Below, piece after piece: positions 5,660 to 13,110 of a stretch of DNA of 19,884 bases. The translations under genes and the position numbers were made by a program. Under the pieces are notes generated by a model. The model saw only the letters and a list, made by a program, of their open reading frames with translations, made no database searches and was not told the origin of the DNA. Numbering within the stretch: position 1 is the stretch's first letter; every line of letters begins with the position of its first letter. Source of the DNA: JBHGXV01 sp041920505 (lineage in GTDB: Bacteria; Bacillota; Bacilli; Brevibacillales; Brevibacillaceae). Location of the stretch: positions 1 through 19,884 of the forward strand of contig JBHGXV010000050.1 in the NCBI GenBank assembly GCA_041920505.1, read 5' to 3'.

Positions 5660-7403
5660 CCTTGTGGCTTGCGTTGACCGGCTGGTTCTCCGCCACGACG
5701 GCGATGGCGTAGCGCGGCTCATCAGCGGGCGCGTAACCCACGAACCACTGGGTCTCGCGCTCCGCGCCAAAGACGGTGGTCTGGGCGGTTCCGCTTTTGC
5801 CTGCGACGGGCCAGGCGCAACGCTGCAGGGCCTCGCCCGTTCCCTCTTCGACCACCTTTCGCAACAGCCCGGTCAATCGGCGCGCTGTCAGCTTGTCGAC
5901 CCCGTCTGCGGCCAGCGGCTGCGGCGCGAAGTGAAAAAAGGTGCTGCCGTTTCGGTAGAGGATGTCCTGCACCAACCGCACCTGTTGCGGTTTGCCGCCG
6001 TGCAGGATGGTCACCATCAGGTTGGCCGCAGCCAGCGGGGTGATCCTCACGTCCCGCTGGCCGATGGCCGTCTGGATCAACGCTCCTTCGTCGCGAGAGC
6101 CGCCCTTGGCAAACACGCGGCCAACCTCTTCCCCGTCCAGTTGCCGGACGTTTTCCACCCCGTAGAGCGACGGGGTCGACCAGCCGTTTGGCGTAGTCAG
6201 GCCGAGCCGTTTGGCGTATGCCTCGATGGTATCACCGCCCAGCCGCCTGGCGATTTGCGCAAACGCGATATTGCACGACTGCGCAAACGCCTCCTCCAGC
6301 GTCACGCGACCGTGCCCCCCCTTTTTCCAGCAAGAGAAGCCGTACTTGCCGTACTCGCCTTCGCACAAAAACGTCTCTGTCGGCGACACCGCGCCCTCGG
6401 CCAGGGCGGCGGCCGCCACCACCGTCTTGAACACCGAGCCGGGCGGCAGTTGTTTGAGCGCATGATTTTGCCATGCCCCCGCTTCCGCCTGGACACGCGT
6501 CTGGTCGTAATCGGGACGGCTGACCATGGCGAGCACGTCGCCGGAAGCGGCATCCAGCACGACGATCGCCCCTTGGGTAATGCCGGCGCGATCCGCCACC
6601 CGCTCCATCTGCTGTTGGATGGGCCCGTCCAGAGTAGTGACGAGCGTAAGCGGATAAAAACTGTTCGTATCCTCCTGGTAGCGAAGCTCCAGGCCGCGCA
6701 GCGGATGCCCCTCGCCGTCGACGATGTAGGAGAGGCCGGAGGGCCCCACCCCTTGCAAGAAGCGGTCAAAACTGCGTTCCAGACCGGAGGCGCCGACGAC
6801 GCTCTCCAGGCTCATCTTGCCCGCTCTCCACTCCTGTGCGTAGAGGGTCTGGACGAGCTTGGGATTTTGGCTGACGTAGCCGATCGCGTGTTTGGCCACC
6901 CCGTTGGGGAAATAGCGCTCGACTACAGTTACGGCCAAAAGTCCGGGAATGTGCAGCCGGTTGATCTTCTCCGCTTGCGCCGGGTCGAGATCCACCAGCT
7001 TGTTGTCCGGGCCGCGCAAGAGGGTCGGCTGCTTGCTGTCCCGGATGAGTTGATCCAACTCCTTTACTGGTCTTTCGACGATCTGGGCCGCCTGCTTCAC
7101 CGCGGACGCCAAGGGCCCGTCAAGACTGCCGCGCGCCAGCGGAAACACCGCCAGTGCCTGCTGTTTGTGTCCGGTCAGGGGGTGTCCGTTCCTATCCAGA
7201 ATGTCACCGCGCCCGCTGTCAAGAATGAGCAACTGTTGCCGCTGTCTGACCGCGCTTTTGACCAGATCCACGTCGTGGGCAGAAAAGTGATGGGACGCGG
7301 CCAGTTGGATCCAAAACAGCCTGAACAACAGTCCCCCCCAAACAGCCGTTAGCACCAGCAAAATCACGAAACTGCGCCGTTTTGTCATCCGTGCGAGATT
7401 CAC
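5577..7403 (-). CDS. Class B penicillin-binding protein (transpeptidase), PbpI/YrrR-like
   Basis: This is a 608-residue monofunctional D,D-transpeptidase that cross-links peptidoglycan outside the membrane. It has a short cytoplasmic tail, one membrane helix (about 11-34), a dimerisation/pedestal domain (about 55-240) and a transpeptidase domain (about 255-590). The active-site motifs are all present: S323-V-F-K326, S376-C-N378 and K536-S-G538-T. Start: GTG at 7401-7403 with an AAGGGGGG tract 8 nt upstream. Its neighbourhood with udk fits the B. subtilis yrrR (pbpI) locus, so orthology is likely but not proven; a sporulation PBP next to sigK is an alternative. It is transcribed divergently from the riboswitch-controlled receptor gene, and its end overlaps the JAMM gene. 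Confidence 0.9.
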   Translation of the reverse strand: MNLARMTKRRSFVILLVLTAVWGGLLFRLFWIQLAASHHFSAHDVDLVKSAVRQRQQLLILDSGRGDILDRNGHPLTGHKQQALAVFPLARGSLDGPLASAVKQAAQIVERPVKELDQLIRDSKQPTLLRGPDNKLVDLDPAQAEKINRLHIPGLLAVTVVERYFPNGVAKHAIGYVSQNPKLVQTLYAQEWRAGKMSLESVVGASGLERSFDRFLQGVGPSGLSYIVDGEGHPLRGLELRYQEDTNSFYPLTLVTTLDGPIQQQMERVADRAGITQGAIVVLDAASGDVLAMVSRPDYDQTRVQAEAGAWQNHALKQLPPGSVFKTVVAAAALAEGAVSPTETFLCEGEYGKYGFSCWKKGGHGRVTLEEAFAQSCNIAFAQIARRLGGDTIEAYAKRLGLTTPNGWSTPSLYGVENVRQLDGEEVGRVFAKGGSRDEGALIQTAIGQRDVRITPLAAANLMVTILHGGKPQQVRLVQDILYRNGSTFFHFAPQPLAADGVDKLTARRLTGLLRKVVEEGTGEALQRCAWPVAGKSGTAQTTVFGAERETQWFVGYAPADEPRYAIAVVAENQPVNASHKATKAFGLAVDALSSRSAQSAQSPATHR

Positions 7404-7491
7404 CAGGCGTTCCCCCCTTTTGCTTACCCAGTATCTCCAGGCTTACGGGCGGCGAGTCGCAACTGGCAAGTATAAAGAAATTTTTTCCAAA

Positions 7492-7520
7492 ATGACATCG
7501 TTTCGTGGGTATGCTACAAT
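7492..7520 (+). promoter_or_regulatory. Sigma-A promoter of the riboswitch-MCP transcript
   Basis: ATGACA (7492-7497), a 17-bp spacer and TACAAT (7515-7520) with an extended -10 TG (7512-7513) place the transcript start near 7527, some 45 nt before the aptamer. This looks like a vegetative promoter; a sigma-D type motility promoter is not evident. Confidence 0.65.
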
Positions 7521-7571
7521 ACGAATGGAGTTTTTCGGGAAATTGTTTCCTTTTTCCCATAACATCTTCCG

Positions 7572-7659
7572 ATTCGATAAGGGCAAACCTTCCGAAAGGT
7601 AGGGGCGCAAAGCCATGGGTCTACGGTTCATATGAACTATGATTGCCAGGCTGCCGAAT
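7572..7659 (+). promoter_or_regulatory. c-di-GMP-I riboswitch (GEMM) aptamer
   Basis: The sequence holds the class I c-di-GMP aptamer landmarks in order: GGGCAAACC (7581-7589), the GAAA tetraloop of the first hairpin (7594-7597), GGGGCGCAAAGCC (7602-7613), GGGTCTA (7617-7623), a variable hairpin around TTCATATGAA (7627-7636) and GCCAGGCTGCCG (7645-7656). P1 can form between ATTCG (7572-7576) and CGAAT (7655-7659). It lies in the 5' leader of the chemotaxis receptor gene and is followed by a terminator. See the findings for the switching logic. Confidence 0.95.
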
Positions 7660-7667
7660 AGCGGTCA

Positions 7668-7704
7668 GGCTATTCAGGCGATTCGACCTTGAATAGCCTT
7701 TTTT
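7668..7704 (+). terminator. Intrinsic terminator of the riboswitch expression platform
   Basis: GGCTATTC (7668-7675) pairs with GAATAGCC (7691-7698), with an inner AGG/CCT extension, followed by TTTTTT (7699-7704), 47 nt before the receptor start. A competing pairing exists: GAATAGC at the 3' edge of the aptamer (7656-7662) can instead pair with GCTATTC (7669-7675), which would act as antiterminator. Confidence 0.85.
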
Positions 7705-7751
7705 GTGTCCACACACAAAAACACGGTACATAGCAAAGGAGGACAGCAAGA

Positions 7752-9443
7752 ATGAAAGTCACTGTGGGAAAAAAGTTGTTTTTGGGATTTGCGACCGTAC
7801 TGCTGATTTTGGCAGGAATTGTGGGGATCAGTTACTCGGAGATCTCCTCCGTCGATTCCACCTACACCACCCTGATCGACAGCGAGGCCCAGAAACTGGT
7901 GATGGTGAAAGATTTGCAGATCGCAGTCAAGCAGGAAGTCGTTTCCATGCGCGGTTATATGATTATCGGAGACGAAACCGCCTTGCAAAACTTCGCGAAA
8001 GCGCACGAGGAATTCGGGAAGCTTAGCAATCGTCTGGGGGAGATGATCACTCGGCCACAAGCCGCAGCGAAGCTGAATCAGCTGAATCAGATTGAAAATG
8101 ATTACTATCAGTTCGCCAGCCGCATGTTCGACCTGAAGCGGCAAAACAAGACCGAGGAGTACACCCGCTTGATCGCCACCCAAGGGCGGAGTCTGGTCAG
8201 CCAATTCGACGCGAAAGCGACGGATCTGGCCAATTTCTATCAATCCATACTCGACGAGGGCAACCAGACAACGTCGGCCAAAGTGGAATCCATCAAGCAA
8301 TGGGTGCTGATTTTGGGAATCATTGCTGTACTGGCAGGCGTCGCCGTCTCTTGGGCGATGGGCCGCCTGATCTCCAGACCGGTGGTCGCCATCGCGGCCG
8401 CAGCGGAACGCATCGCGGCCGGCGACCTCACTGTGGAGGACATCAGGGTGAAGAACCGGGACGAAATCGGCGAGCTGGCCAAATCGTTCGGACAAATGGC
8501 GCAGAATCTGCGTGACGTGATCCAGCTCGTCGGTTCCAATGCGGAACAGGTGGCCGCGTCGTCGGAGCAACTGACTGCGAGCGCGGAACAGACGAGCAAA
8601 GCGACCGAACAGATCGCCTCGACGATGCAGGAAGTTGCCGCCGGTGTGGACAAGCAGGTGCAGAGCGTGGAAGAAACGTTTAAGACCGTCCACGAGATGT
8701 CCGAAGGCGTCCGGCAGATCGCCGATAATGCCCAGGGCGTGACCGCTACGGCGATCCAGGCTTCCGAGAAGGCGATCGAGGGGGCCGAAGCCATCGAAAC
8801 GGCCGTACGGCAGATGAACGCGATCAACCAGACGGTCAACGGCCTGGCGAACGTAATCAAAGGACTGGGCGAGCGATCCAACGAAATCGGGCAAATCATC
8901 GAAGTGATCACGGGAATCGCGGCGCAAACCAATCTGCTCGCTCTCAACGCGGCAATCGAGGCAGCGCGCGCCGGGGAACACGGACGCGGATTCGCAGTCG
9001 TCGCCGACGAAGTGCGCAAGTTGGCGGAGCAATCGGCCCAGTCGGCGCAACAGGTATCGGAGATGATCGCTGCAATCCAGGAAGAGACCAGACAAGCGAT
9101 CGCCTCGATGGAAACGGCGACGGAAGAAGTCGTCGAAGGCATTGGCATCGTCCATACGGCGGGCGAATCGTTTGCCCACATCCGGGAAGGGGTCGATCTG
9201 GTTTCGACGCAAATCAAGGAGGTGTCGGCTGCGGTTCAACAAATGTCCGCAGGTGCCCAACAGATGGTGGAGGCGATGAAATTCATCAAGGAAATGGCGG
9301 AAGCTGCTGCGGGCGGCACACAGGAAGTCTCCGCGGCCACCGAGGAACAGTTGGCATCGATGGAAGAAATCTCGACGTCGGCGTCCAGTCTGGCAAAAAT
9401 GGCGGAAGAACTGCAGGCGTTGATCTCCCGATTCAAGGTCTGA
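7752..9443 (+). CDS. Methyl-accepting chemotaxis protein (4HB sensor, HAMP)
   Basis: This 563-residue receptor feeds the CheA-CheW signalling complex. In order: a cytoplasmic N-terminus, membrane helix 1 (about 8-28), a 155-residue external four-helix-bundle-type sensor (about 30-182), membrane helix 2 (about 184-206), a HAMP linker (about 207-260) and a long cytoplasmic coiled-coil signalling domain. The conserved hairpin tip is at about 385-427 (AAQTNLLALNAAIEAARAGE, GRGFAVVADEVRKLAEQS). Glu/Gln-rich heptads on both arms are the likely methylation regions. No C-terminal CheR-binding pentapeptide is seen. Start: ATG with AAAGGAGG 9 nt upstream. It is expressed from a sigma-A promoter through a c-di-GMP riboswitch and ends in a bidirectional terminator. 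The ligand cannot be told. Confidence 0.95.
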   Translation: MKVTVGKKLFLGFATVLLILAGIVGISYSEISSVDSTYTTLIDSEAQKLVMVKDLQIAVKQEVVSMRGYMIIGDETALQNFAKAHEEFGKLSNRLGEMITRPQAAAKLNQLNQIENDYYQFASRMFDLKRQNKTEEYTRLIATQGRSLVSQFDAKATDLANFYQSILDEGNQTTSAKVESIKQWVLILGIIAVLAGVAVSWAMGRLISRPVVAIAAAAERIAAGDLTVEDIRVKNRDEIGELAKSFGQMAQNLRDVIQLVGSNAEQVAASSEQLTASAEQTSKATEQIASTMQEVAAGVDKQVQSVEETFKTVHEMSEGVRQIADNAQGVTATAIQASEKAIEGAEAIETAVRQMNAINQTVNGLANVIKGLGERSNEIGQIIEVITGIAAQTNLLALNAAIEAARAGEHGRGFAVVADEVRKLAEQSAQSAQQVSEMIAAIQEETRQAIASMETATEEVVEGIGIVHTAGESFAHIREGVDLVSTQIKEVSAAVQQMSAGAQQMVEAMKFIKEMAEAAAGGTQEVSAATEEQLASMEEISTSASSLAKMAEELQALISRFKV

Positions 9444-9454
9444 CCGACAAACGG

Positions 9455-9487
9455 AAAAAACCGGAAGCGGCGTGCTTCCGGTTTTTT
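9455..9487. terminator. Bidirectional terminator between the MCP gene and udk
   Basis: CCGGAAGC (9461-9468) and GCTTCCGG (9474-9481) form a perfect 8-bp stem with a 5-nt loop, flanked by AAAAAA on the left and TTTTTT on the right. It can therefore stop both the receptor transcript and the convergent trmR-trhP1-trhP2-udk transcript. Confidence 0.9.
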
Positions 9488-9504
9488 GCTGTCTGTTTTC
9501 AGGG

Positions 9505-10143
9505 TTAACCGACGTTGAGCCGCTTTTCCGCGAGGATGTCGCGGATTTTGGTAGAGAGCAAATCGAGTGCGACCCGGTTGTAGCCGCCCTCGGGAATGAT
9601 GATGTCGGCGTAACGCTTGGTCGGCTCGATGAACTGCAGGTGCATCGGCCGCACCACGCTGAGGTACTGGTTGACGACCGAGGAGAGTGTGCGTCCCCGC
9701 TCCTCGATGTCCCGCTGAATCCGCCGGATGATCCGCACGTCGGCATCTGTGTCCACGAACACCTTGATGTCCATCAGTTCGCGAATGCGCGGATCTTCGA
9801 GGATCAGCATTCCCTCCAGAATGATCACGTCTTTCGGTTCCACCGGCACGGTTTCCGGCACGCGGTTGTGAATCGTGAAGTCGTAGACTGGCTTTTGAAT
9901 CGGCCGACCGTTGAGCAATTCCTTGAGGTGGTACAGCAAGAGATCGTTGTCAAACGCGAGCGGGTGATCGTAATTGGTCAGCACCCGCTCCTCCATCGTC
10001 AGGTGACTCTGATCCTTGTAATACGAGTCCTGCTCGATCATGATGACACTTTCATCCTGAAATTGGCGGTACAATTCCGTCGCTACGGTGGTCTTGCCGG
10101 AACCGCTTCCCCCGGCTACCCCAATCAATACGGGGTGGCGCAT
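9505..10143 (-). CDS. udk: Uridine kinase
   Basis: Udk phosphorylates uridine and cytidine to UMP and CMP in pyrimidine salvage. The 212-residue length is usual for the family. The P-loop GVAGGSGSGKTT is at residues 8-19. EQDSYYKDQSHLT and NYDHPLAFD, which bind nucleoside and metal in the family, follow, and the C-terminal part carries RRIQRDIEERGR. Start: ATG at 10141-10143 with AAGGAG 9 nt upstream. It is the last gene of the trmR-trhP1-trhP2-udk unit, only 3 nt after trhP2. In B. subtilis greA follows udk; here a chemotaxis receptor gene on the other strand takes that place. Confidence 0.95.
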   Translation of the reverse strand: MRHPVLIGVAGGSGSGKTTVATELYRQFQDESVIMIEQDSYYKDQSHLTMEERVLTNYDHPLAFDNDLLLYHLKELLNGRPIQKPVYDFTIHNRVPETVPVEPKDVIILEGMLILEDPRIRELMDIKVFVDTDADVRIIRRIQRDIEERGRTLSSVVNQYLSVVRPMHLQFIEPTKRYADIIIPEGGYNRVALDLLSTKIRDILAEKRLNVG

Positions 10144-10146
10144 GCT

Positions 10147-11424
10147 CTATATCTCCTTCCTCATCATGTCGTAAGCCTGTACCGGCTTGGCGACTTTTAC
10201 CTTTACGCGCTGCATCGCGTGACGGGCGGCGTCCAGTTCGTTGCCGTCCTCGTCCCAGATCTTTTCGATCGTTTGCCGGAAAAACGTGTGCGGGCCGAAA
10301 AACTCGACGCGAGCCCCCGGCTTGAAATGGTTGCGCTGCTGAATTGTGGCCAGTTGTGTCTCGGGATCGTAATCGAGCACCAGTCCGGCGAATTCGTACG
10401 GCACCGATCGGTCGGGCACGCCGAACAACTGCTCCTCGGTGCTCGGATTGCCGTAGAAGAACCCGGTGGACAGGGTGCGCGGGGCCGCTTTGTACACCTC
10501 GTCGATCCACTCCTGTTTCACCCGGAAGTTCTCGGGATCAGCGAAGTACGCGTCGATCGCCATCCGGTAGGCGCGCGACACCGTCGCCACATAGTGGATC
10601 GACTTCATCCTGCCCTCCACTTTCAGCGAATCGACACCCGCCTCAATCATGTCAGCGATGTACGGCAACATGCTCAGATCCTTGGGTGACATCGTGTACT
10701 GCTCGTCACCCTCTTCAAACAGCGGCTTGTAGCCTTGTTTCTCCGCCGCCTCGAAGTCATACCCGTCCTCAAACAGATCGTATTTCCAGCGGCAGGATTG
10801 CGCGCAGCCGCCGCGGTTGGAATCGCGCATCGCCATGTGGTTGGACAGGACGCAGCGCCCGGAATAGGCGATGCACATCGCGCCGTGGATGAACGCTTCG
10901 ATCTCCACGTCCACTTTTTCCTTGATCTCGCGGATTTCCCGAAGGGACACCTCACGAGCGAGCACGATCCGGGAAATCCCTTCGTCTTTCCAGAACTTAA
11001 CGGATCGCCAGTTGGTCGTCGACGCCTGTGTGCTCAGGTGAACCTCCAGTTTGGGCGCCGCTTTCTTGCAAGCCTGGATCAGCGCCGGGTCGGCCACGAT
11101 CACCGCGTCGATGCCGATTCGCTCCAGCTCCTGAAAAAACTCGCCCATGCCGCCCAAATCTTCATTGTGGGCGATGATGTTGGCGGCCACGTACACTTTG
11201 GCCCCGCGGGCATGGGCAAACGCCACGCCTTGGCGCATCTCGTCATAGGAAAAGTTGTCGGCATTGGCCCGCAAACTGTACACCTGCCCGCCGATGTAGA
11301 CGGCGTCCGCTCCGTAGCGGATGGCAAACTGCAGCTTTTCCAGGCTGCCGGCAGGGGCCAACAACTCCGGTTTTTTCAAGGCCAGGGAGGGTTTGTTCGC
11401 ACCTGCGGTCAAGATGGTGGACAT
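10147..11424 (-). CDS. trhP2: U32-family tRNA uridine hydroxylation protein TrhP2 (YrrO)
   Basis: This 425-residue member of the peptidase U32 family corresponds to YrrO. In B. subtilis YrrN and YrrO are needed to hydroxylate wobble U34 of tRNAs to 5-hydroxyuridine, using a prephenate-dependent route, and are not thought to act as proteases. The U32 signature is at about 177-191 (EAFIHGAMCIAYSGRC). With the next pair (GGCAQSC) it supplies four cysteines, C184, C191, C207 and C211, that suit an iron-sulfur cluster. The N-terminal half is TIM-barrel-like (LLAPAGSLEKLQFAIRYGAD). Start: ATG at 11422-11424 with AGGTGA 6 nt upstream. It lies 32 nt after trhP1. Confidence 0.92.
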   Translation of the reverse strand: MSTILTAGANKPSLALKKPELLAPAGSLEKLQFAIRYGADAVYIGGQVYSLRANADNFSYDEMRQGVAFAHARGAKVYVAANIIAHNEDLGGMGEFFQELERIGIDAVIVADPALIQACKKAAPKLEVHLSTQASTTNWRSVKFWKDEGISRIVLAREVSLREIREIKEKVDVEIEAFIHGAMCIAYSGRCVLSNHMAMRDSNRGGCAQSCRWKYDLFEDGYDFEAAEKQGYKPLFEEGDEQYTMSPKDLSMLPYIADMIEAGVDSLKVEGRMKSIHYVATVSRAYRMAIDAYFADPENFRVKQEWIDEVYKAAPRTLSTGFFYGNPSTEEQLFGVPDRSVPYEFAGLVLDYDPETQLATIQQRNHFKPGARVEFFGPHTFFRQTIEKIWDEDGNELDAARHAMQRVKVKVAKPVQAYDMMRKEI

Positions 11425-11456
11425 CTCGTTTCACCTCGCTTTGGTTGGTAGTAGAA

Positions 11457-12392
11457 TCAATACGGAATCGGCGGTTTGTAGTAAAAGCCGGTATTGAGCG
11501 GGCGATTGGGCGGCTGAATCCGGCGGATCGCTTCAAGAAAATCCGCTGCCTTCGCGCGGTACGCTTCGACGTCGTTCACGCACAGATCGAGCGCCTCGCG
11601 GTACAGCCGGGTGACCGCAAGCTGATACTCCGTCGTCTTCATCAGTCCTTCGATCTTGAGGCTGTCGATGCCGCCCGTCACGAAGTCTTCCAGCCCGTCA
11701 ATCATGCAGATGTCTTCCGCACTCAGCACATGGGTGCCGTGCTGGTCTTCGTAGATGGGATAGCTGATTGTCTGCCGCTTCTCTTCTTTCATAAACATGC
11801 CCCGTTCCATCCCGGTCGGCTCCTGGGAGAGATCCCGTCCCTGGAAACCGAAGTAAGCGGTGACGAGGTCCCGTTTGGACTGAAAAATACAGGTAGCGCC
11901 GTGCACCTGTGCCTGGATTTCGATCGGGCTGTGCTGCTTGTTTTCGATCGTTTCGTCAATCGTCAGCTCGCGGGCCAGAACGGCGCGGGTCGCCCCTTTT
12001 TCCGCCCAATACTGTATGGTTTCGTAGTTGGTCGACAGCATCTCCATGCTCCAGTGCAACCCGAGCCTGGGGGCCACTTCCCTCGCCGCGACCAAGACGG
12101 ACGGATCGCCGAACACGATCGCGTCCGCGCCGATCTCCTGCAGATAGCGCAGATAATCATCCAGGCCTTCCAGATCGTCATTGTGCAACAACGAATTGAC
12201 GTTGACGTAGACCTTGGCCCCGCGTTCGTCCGCCCGTTTGACCGCTTCCCCGATCTCTTCGACGGTGAAGTCGCCGGCGTTGCGCAGGCCGTAGCGGGCT
12301 TCCCCGATGGAAAGCGCGTCCGCTCCGGCCTCGATCAGCGGCACGATCTCCATGAGGTTTTTGGCCGTGACCAACAGTTCAGGTTTTTTCAC
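11457..12392 (-). CDS. trhP1: U32-family tRNA uridine hydroxylation protein TrhP1 (YrrN)
   Basis: This is the 311-residue partner of TrhP2 in 5-hydroxyuridine formation at tRNA position 34. The TIM-barrel-like part (LLVTAKNLMEIVPLIEAGAD) aligns with TrhP2. The signature region reads AQVHGATCIFQSKRDLV, so only one Cys (C168) of the four metal-ligand cysteines of TrhP2 is kept. To my memory this is normal for YrrN and suggests a non-catalytic or complex-forming role. Start: GTG at 12390-12392 with AAAGGA about 10 nt upstream. The start overlaps the trmR stop by 4 nt (GTGA), so translation is probably coupled. Confidence 0.9.
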   Translation of the reverse strand: MKKPELLVTAKNLMEIVPLIEAGADALSIGEARYGLRNAGDFTVEEIGEAVKRADERGAKVYVNVNSLLHNDDLEGLDDYLRYLQEIGADAIVFGDPSVLVAAREVAPRLGLHWSMEMLSTNYETIQYWAEKGATRAVLARELTIDETIENKQHSPIEIQAQVHGATCIFQSKRDLVTAYFGFQGRDLSQEPTGMERGMFMKEEKRQTISYPIYEDQHGTHVLSAEDICMIDGLEDFVTGGIDSLKIEGLMKTTEYQLAVTRLYREALDLCVNDVEAYRAKAADFLEAIRRIQPPNRPLNTGFYYKPPIPY

Positions 12393-13042
12393 GTACGTTC
12401 GTTCCTTTCCGGACGTTTCACGCTGACCGCAATCCCGTCGCCGATCGGAACGAACGCCGTCTCCAAACGGGGATGGGCCAGCAAATACTGATTGTACTGA
12501 TCAATTTTTTCGACGAGCGGACGCTGTCGCTTGTTCGCCTCTTGTGGCGCTGCGACCAGCCCGCGAAACAGCACGTTGTCGCTGATGACGAGACCGCCGT
12601 CCCGCAAAAGCGGCACGTACAGGTCAAGAAACGTGCGATACTGCCCTTTGGCCGCATCAATAAACAGGCAGTCAAACTGATACGTCGCAGGCAGTCCGGC
12701 CGTAGCGTCGCCGGTGATCAACTCGACGCGGTCGATTACGCCCGCCTCGGTCAGATTGGCAACGGCCCGGGCGGCCCTTTCCGGGTCCAGCTCGATGGTG
12801 ACGATCCGGGCATGGGGCGCCGCTTTTGCCAACCAGATCGTCGAATAGCCGATGGCCGTGCCGATCTCCAGGATGGAAGCAGGCCGATGGCTCAACAGCA
12901 ACAGGCGCAACAGTTGCGCCGACGGCAACTGAATGATCGGAATGCCTTCCTCGGCAGCCTCCCGCTCCAGGCGTGCAAGCAACGCGGAGCGCTCCGGGAC
13001 GAGTCCGGCGAGATACGTCTCTATGATAGGGTTGGTAATCAT
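12389..13042 (-). CDS. trmR: tRNA 5-hydroxyuridine O-methyltransferase TrmR (YrrM)
   Basis: This SAM-dependent O-methyltransferase turns 5-hydroxyuridine at tRNA position 34 into 5-methoxyuridine, the step after TrhP1/TrhP2, which are encoded next to it. The fold is of the class I catechol-O-methyltransferase type: SAM motif ILEIGTAIGYSTIWLA, acidic ribose-binding IELDPERA, and the metal/catalytic region FIDAAKGQY with SDNVLFRG. I chose the ATG at 13040-13042 because GGGGGTG stands 6 nt upstream. The frame also has an ATG at 13057 with no ribosome binding site, so the likely length is 217 residues. It is the first gene of a four-gene operon with its own promoter. Confidence 0.92.
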   Translation of the reverse strand: MITNPIIETYLAGLVPERSALLARLEREAAEEGIPIIQLPSAQLLRLLLLSHRPASILEIGTAIGYSTIWLAKAAPHARIVTIELDPERAARAVANLTEAGVIDRVELITGDATAGLPATYQFDCLFIDAAKGQYRTFLDLYVPLLRDGGLVISDNVLFRGLVAAPQEANKRQRPLVEKIDQYNQYLLAHPRLETAFVPIGDGIAVSVKRPERNERT

Positions 13043-13072
13043 TGCACACCCCCGCATTCACACAACCGCATT

Positions 13073-13101
13073 ATTATAACACATTTCCAACATCGTTTCA
13101 G
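13073..13101 (-). promoter_or_regulatory. Sigma-A promoter of the trmR-trhP1-trhP2-udk operon
   Basis: On the minus strand CTGAAA (13096-13101), a 17-bp spacer and a perfect TATAAT (13073-13078) with an extended -10 TG stand about 30 nt upstream of the trmR start, in the 68-bp gap after mltG. No terminator is evident in this gap, so readthrough from mltG is possible. Confidence 0.65.
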
Positions 13102-13110
13102 TGTTTTTCG

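Noticed and set aside
5664..7352. 562-codon plus-strand open frame opposite the PBP gene
   Set aside because: It is the antisense shadow of a GC-rich gene with full PBP motifs; no ribosome binding site and no recognisable domain.
7674..9746. 690-codon minus-strand open frame opposite the MCP gene
   Set aside because: Low-complexity Arg/His/Phe/Leu-rich translation typical of antisense to Ala/Glu-rich coiled coils; the plus strand encodes a complete receptor with riboswitch and terminators.
9472..10689. 405-codon plus-strand open frame opposite udk and trhP2
   Set aside because: It spans two real minus-strand genes and the bidirectional terminator; a shadow.
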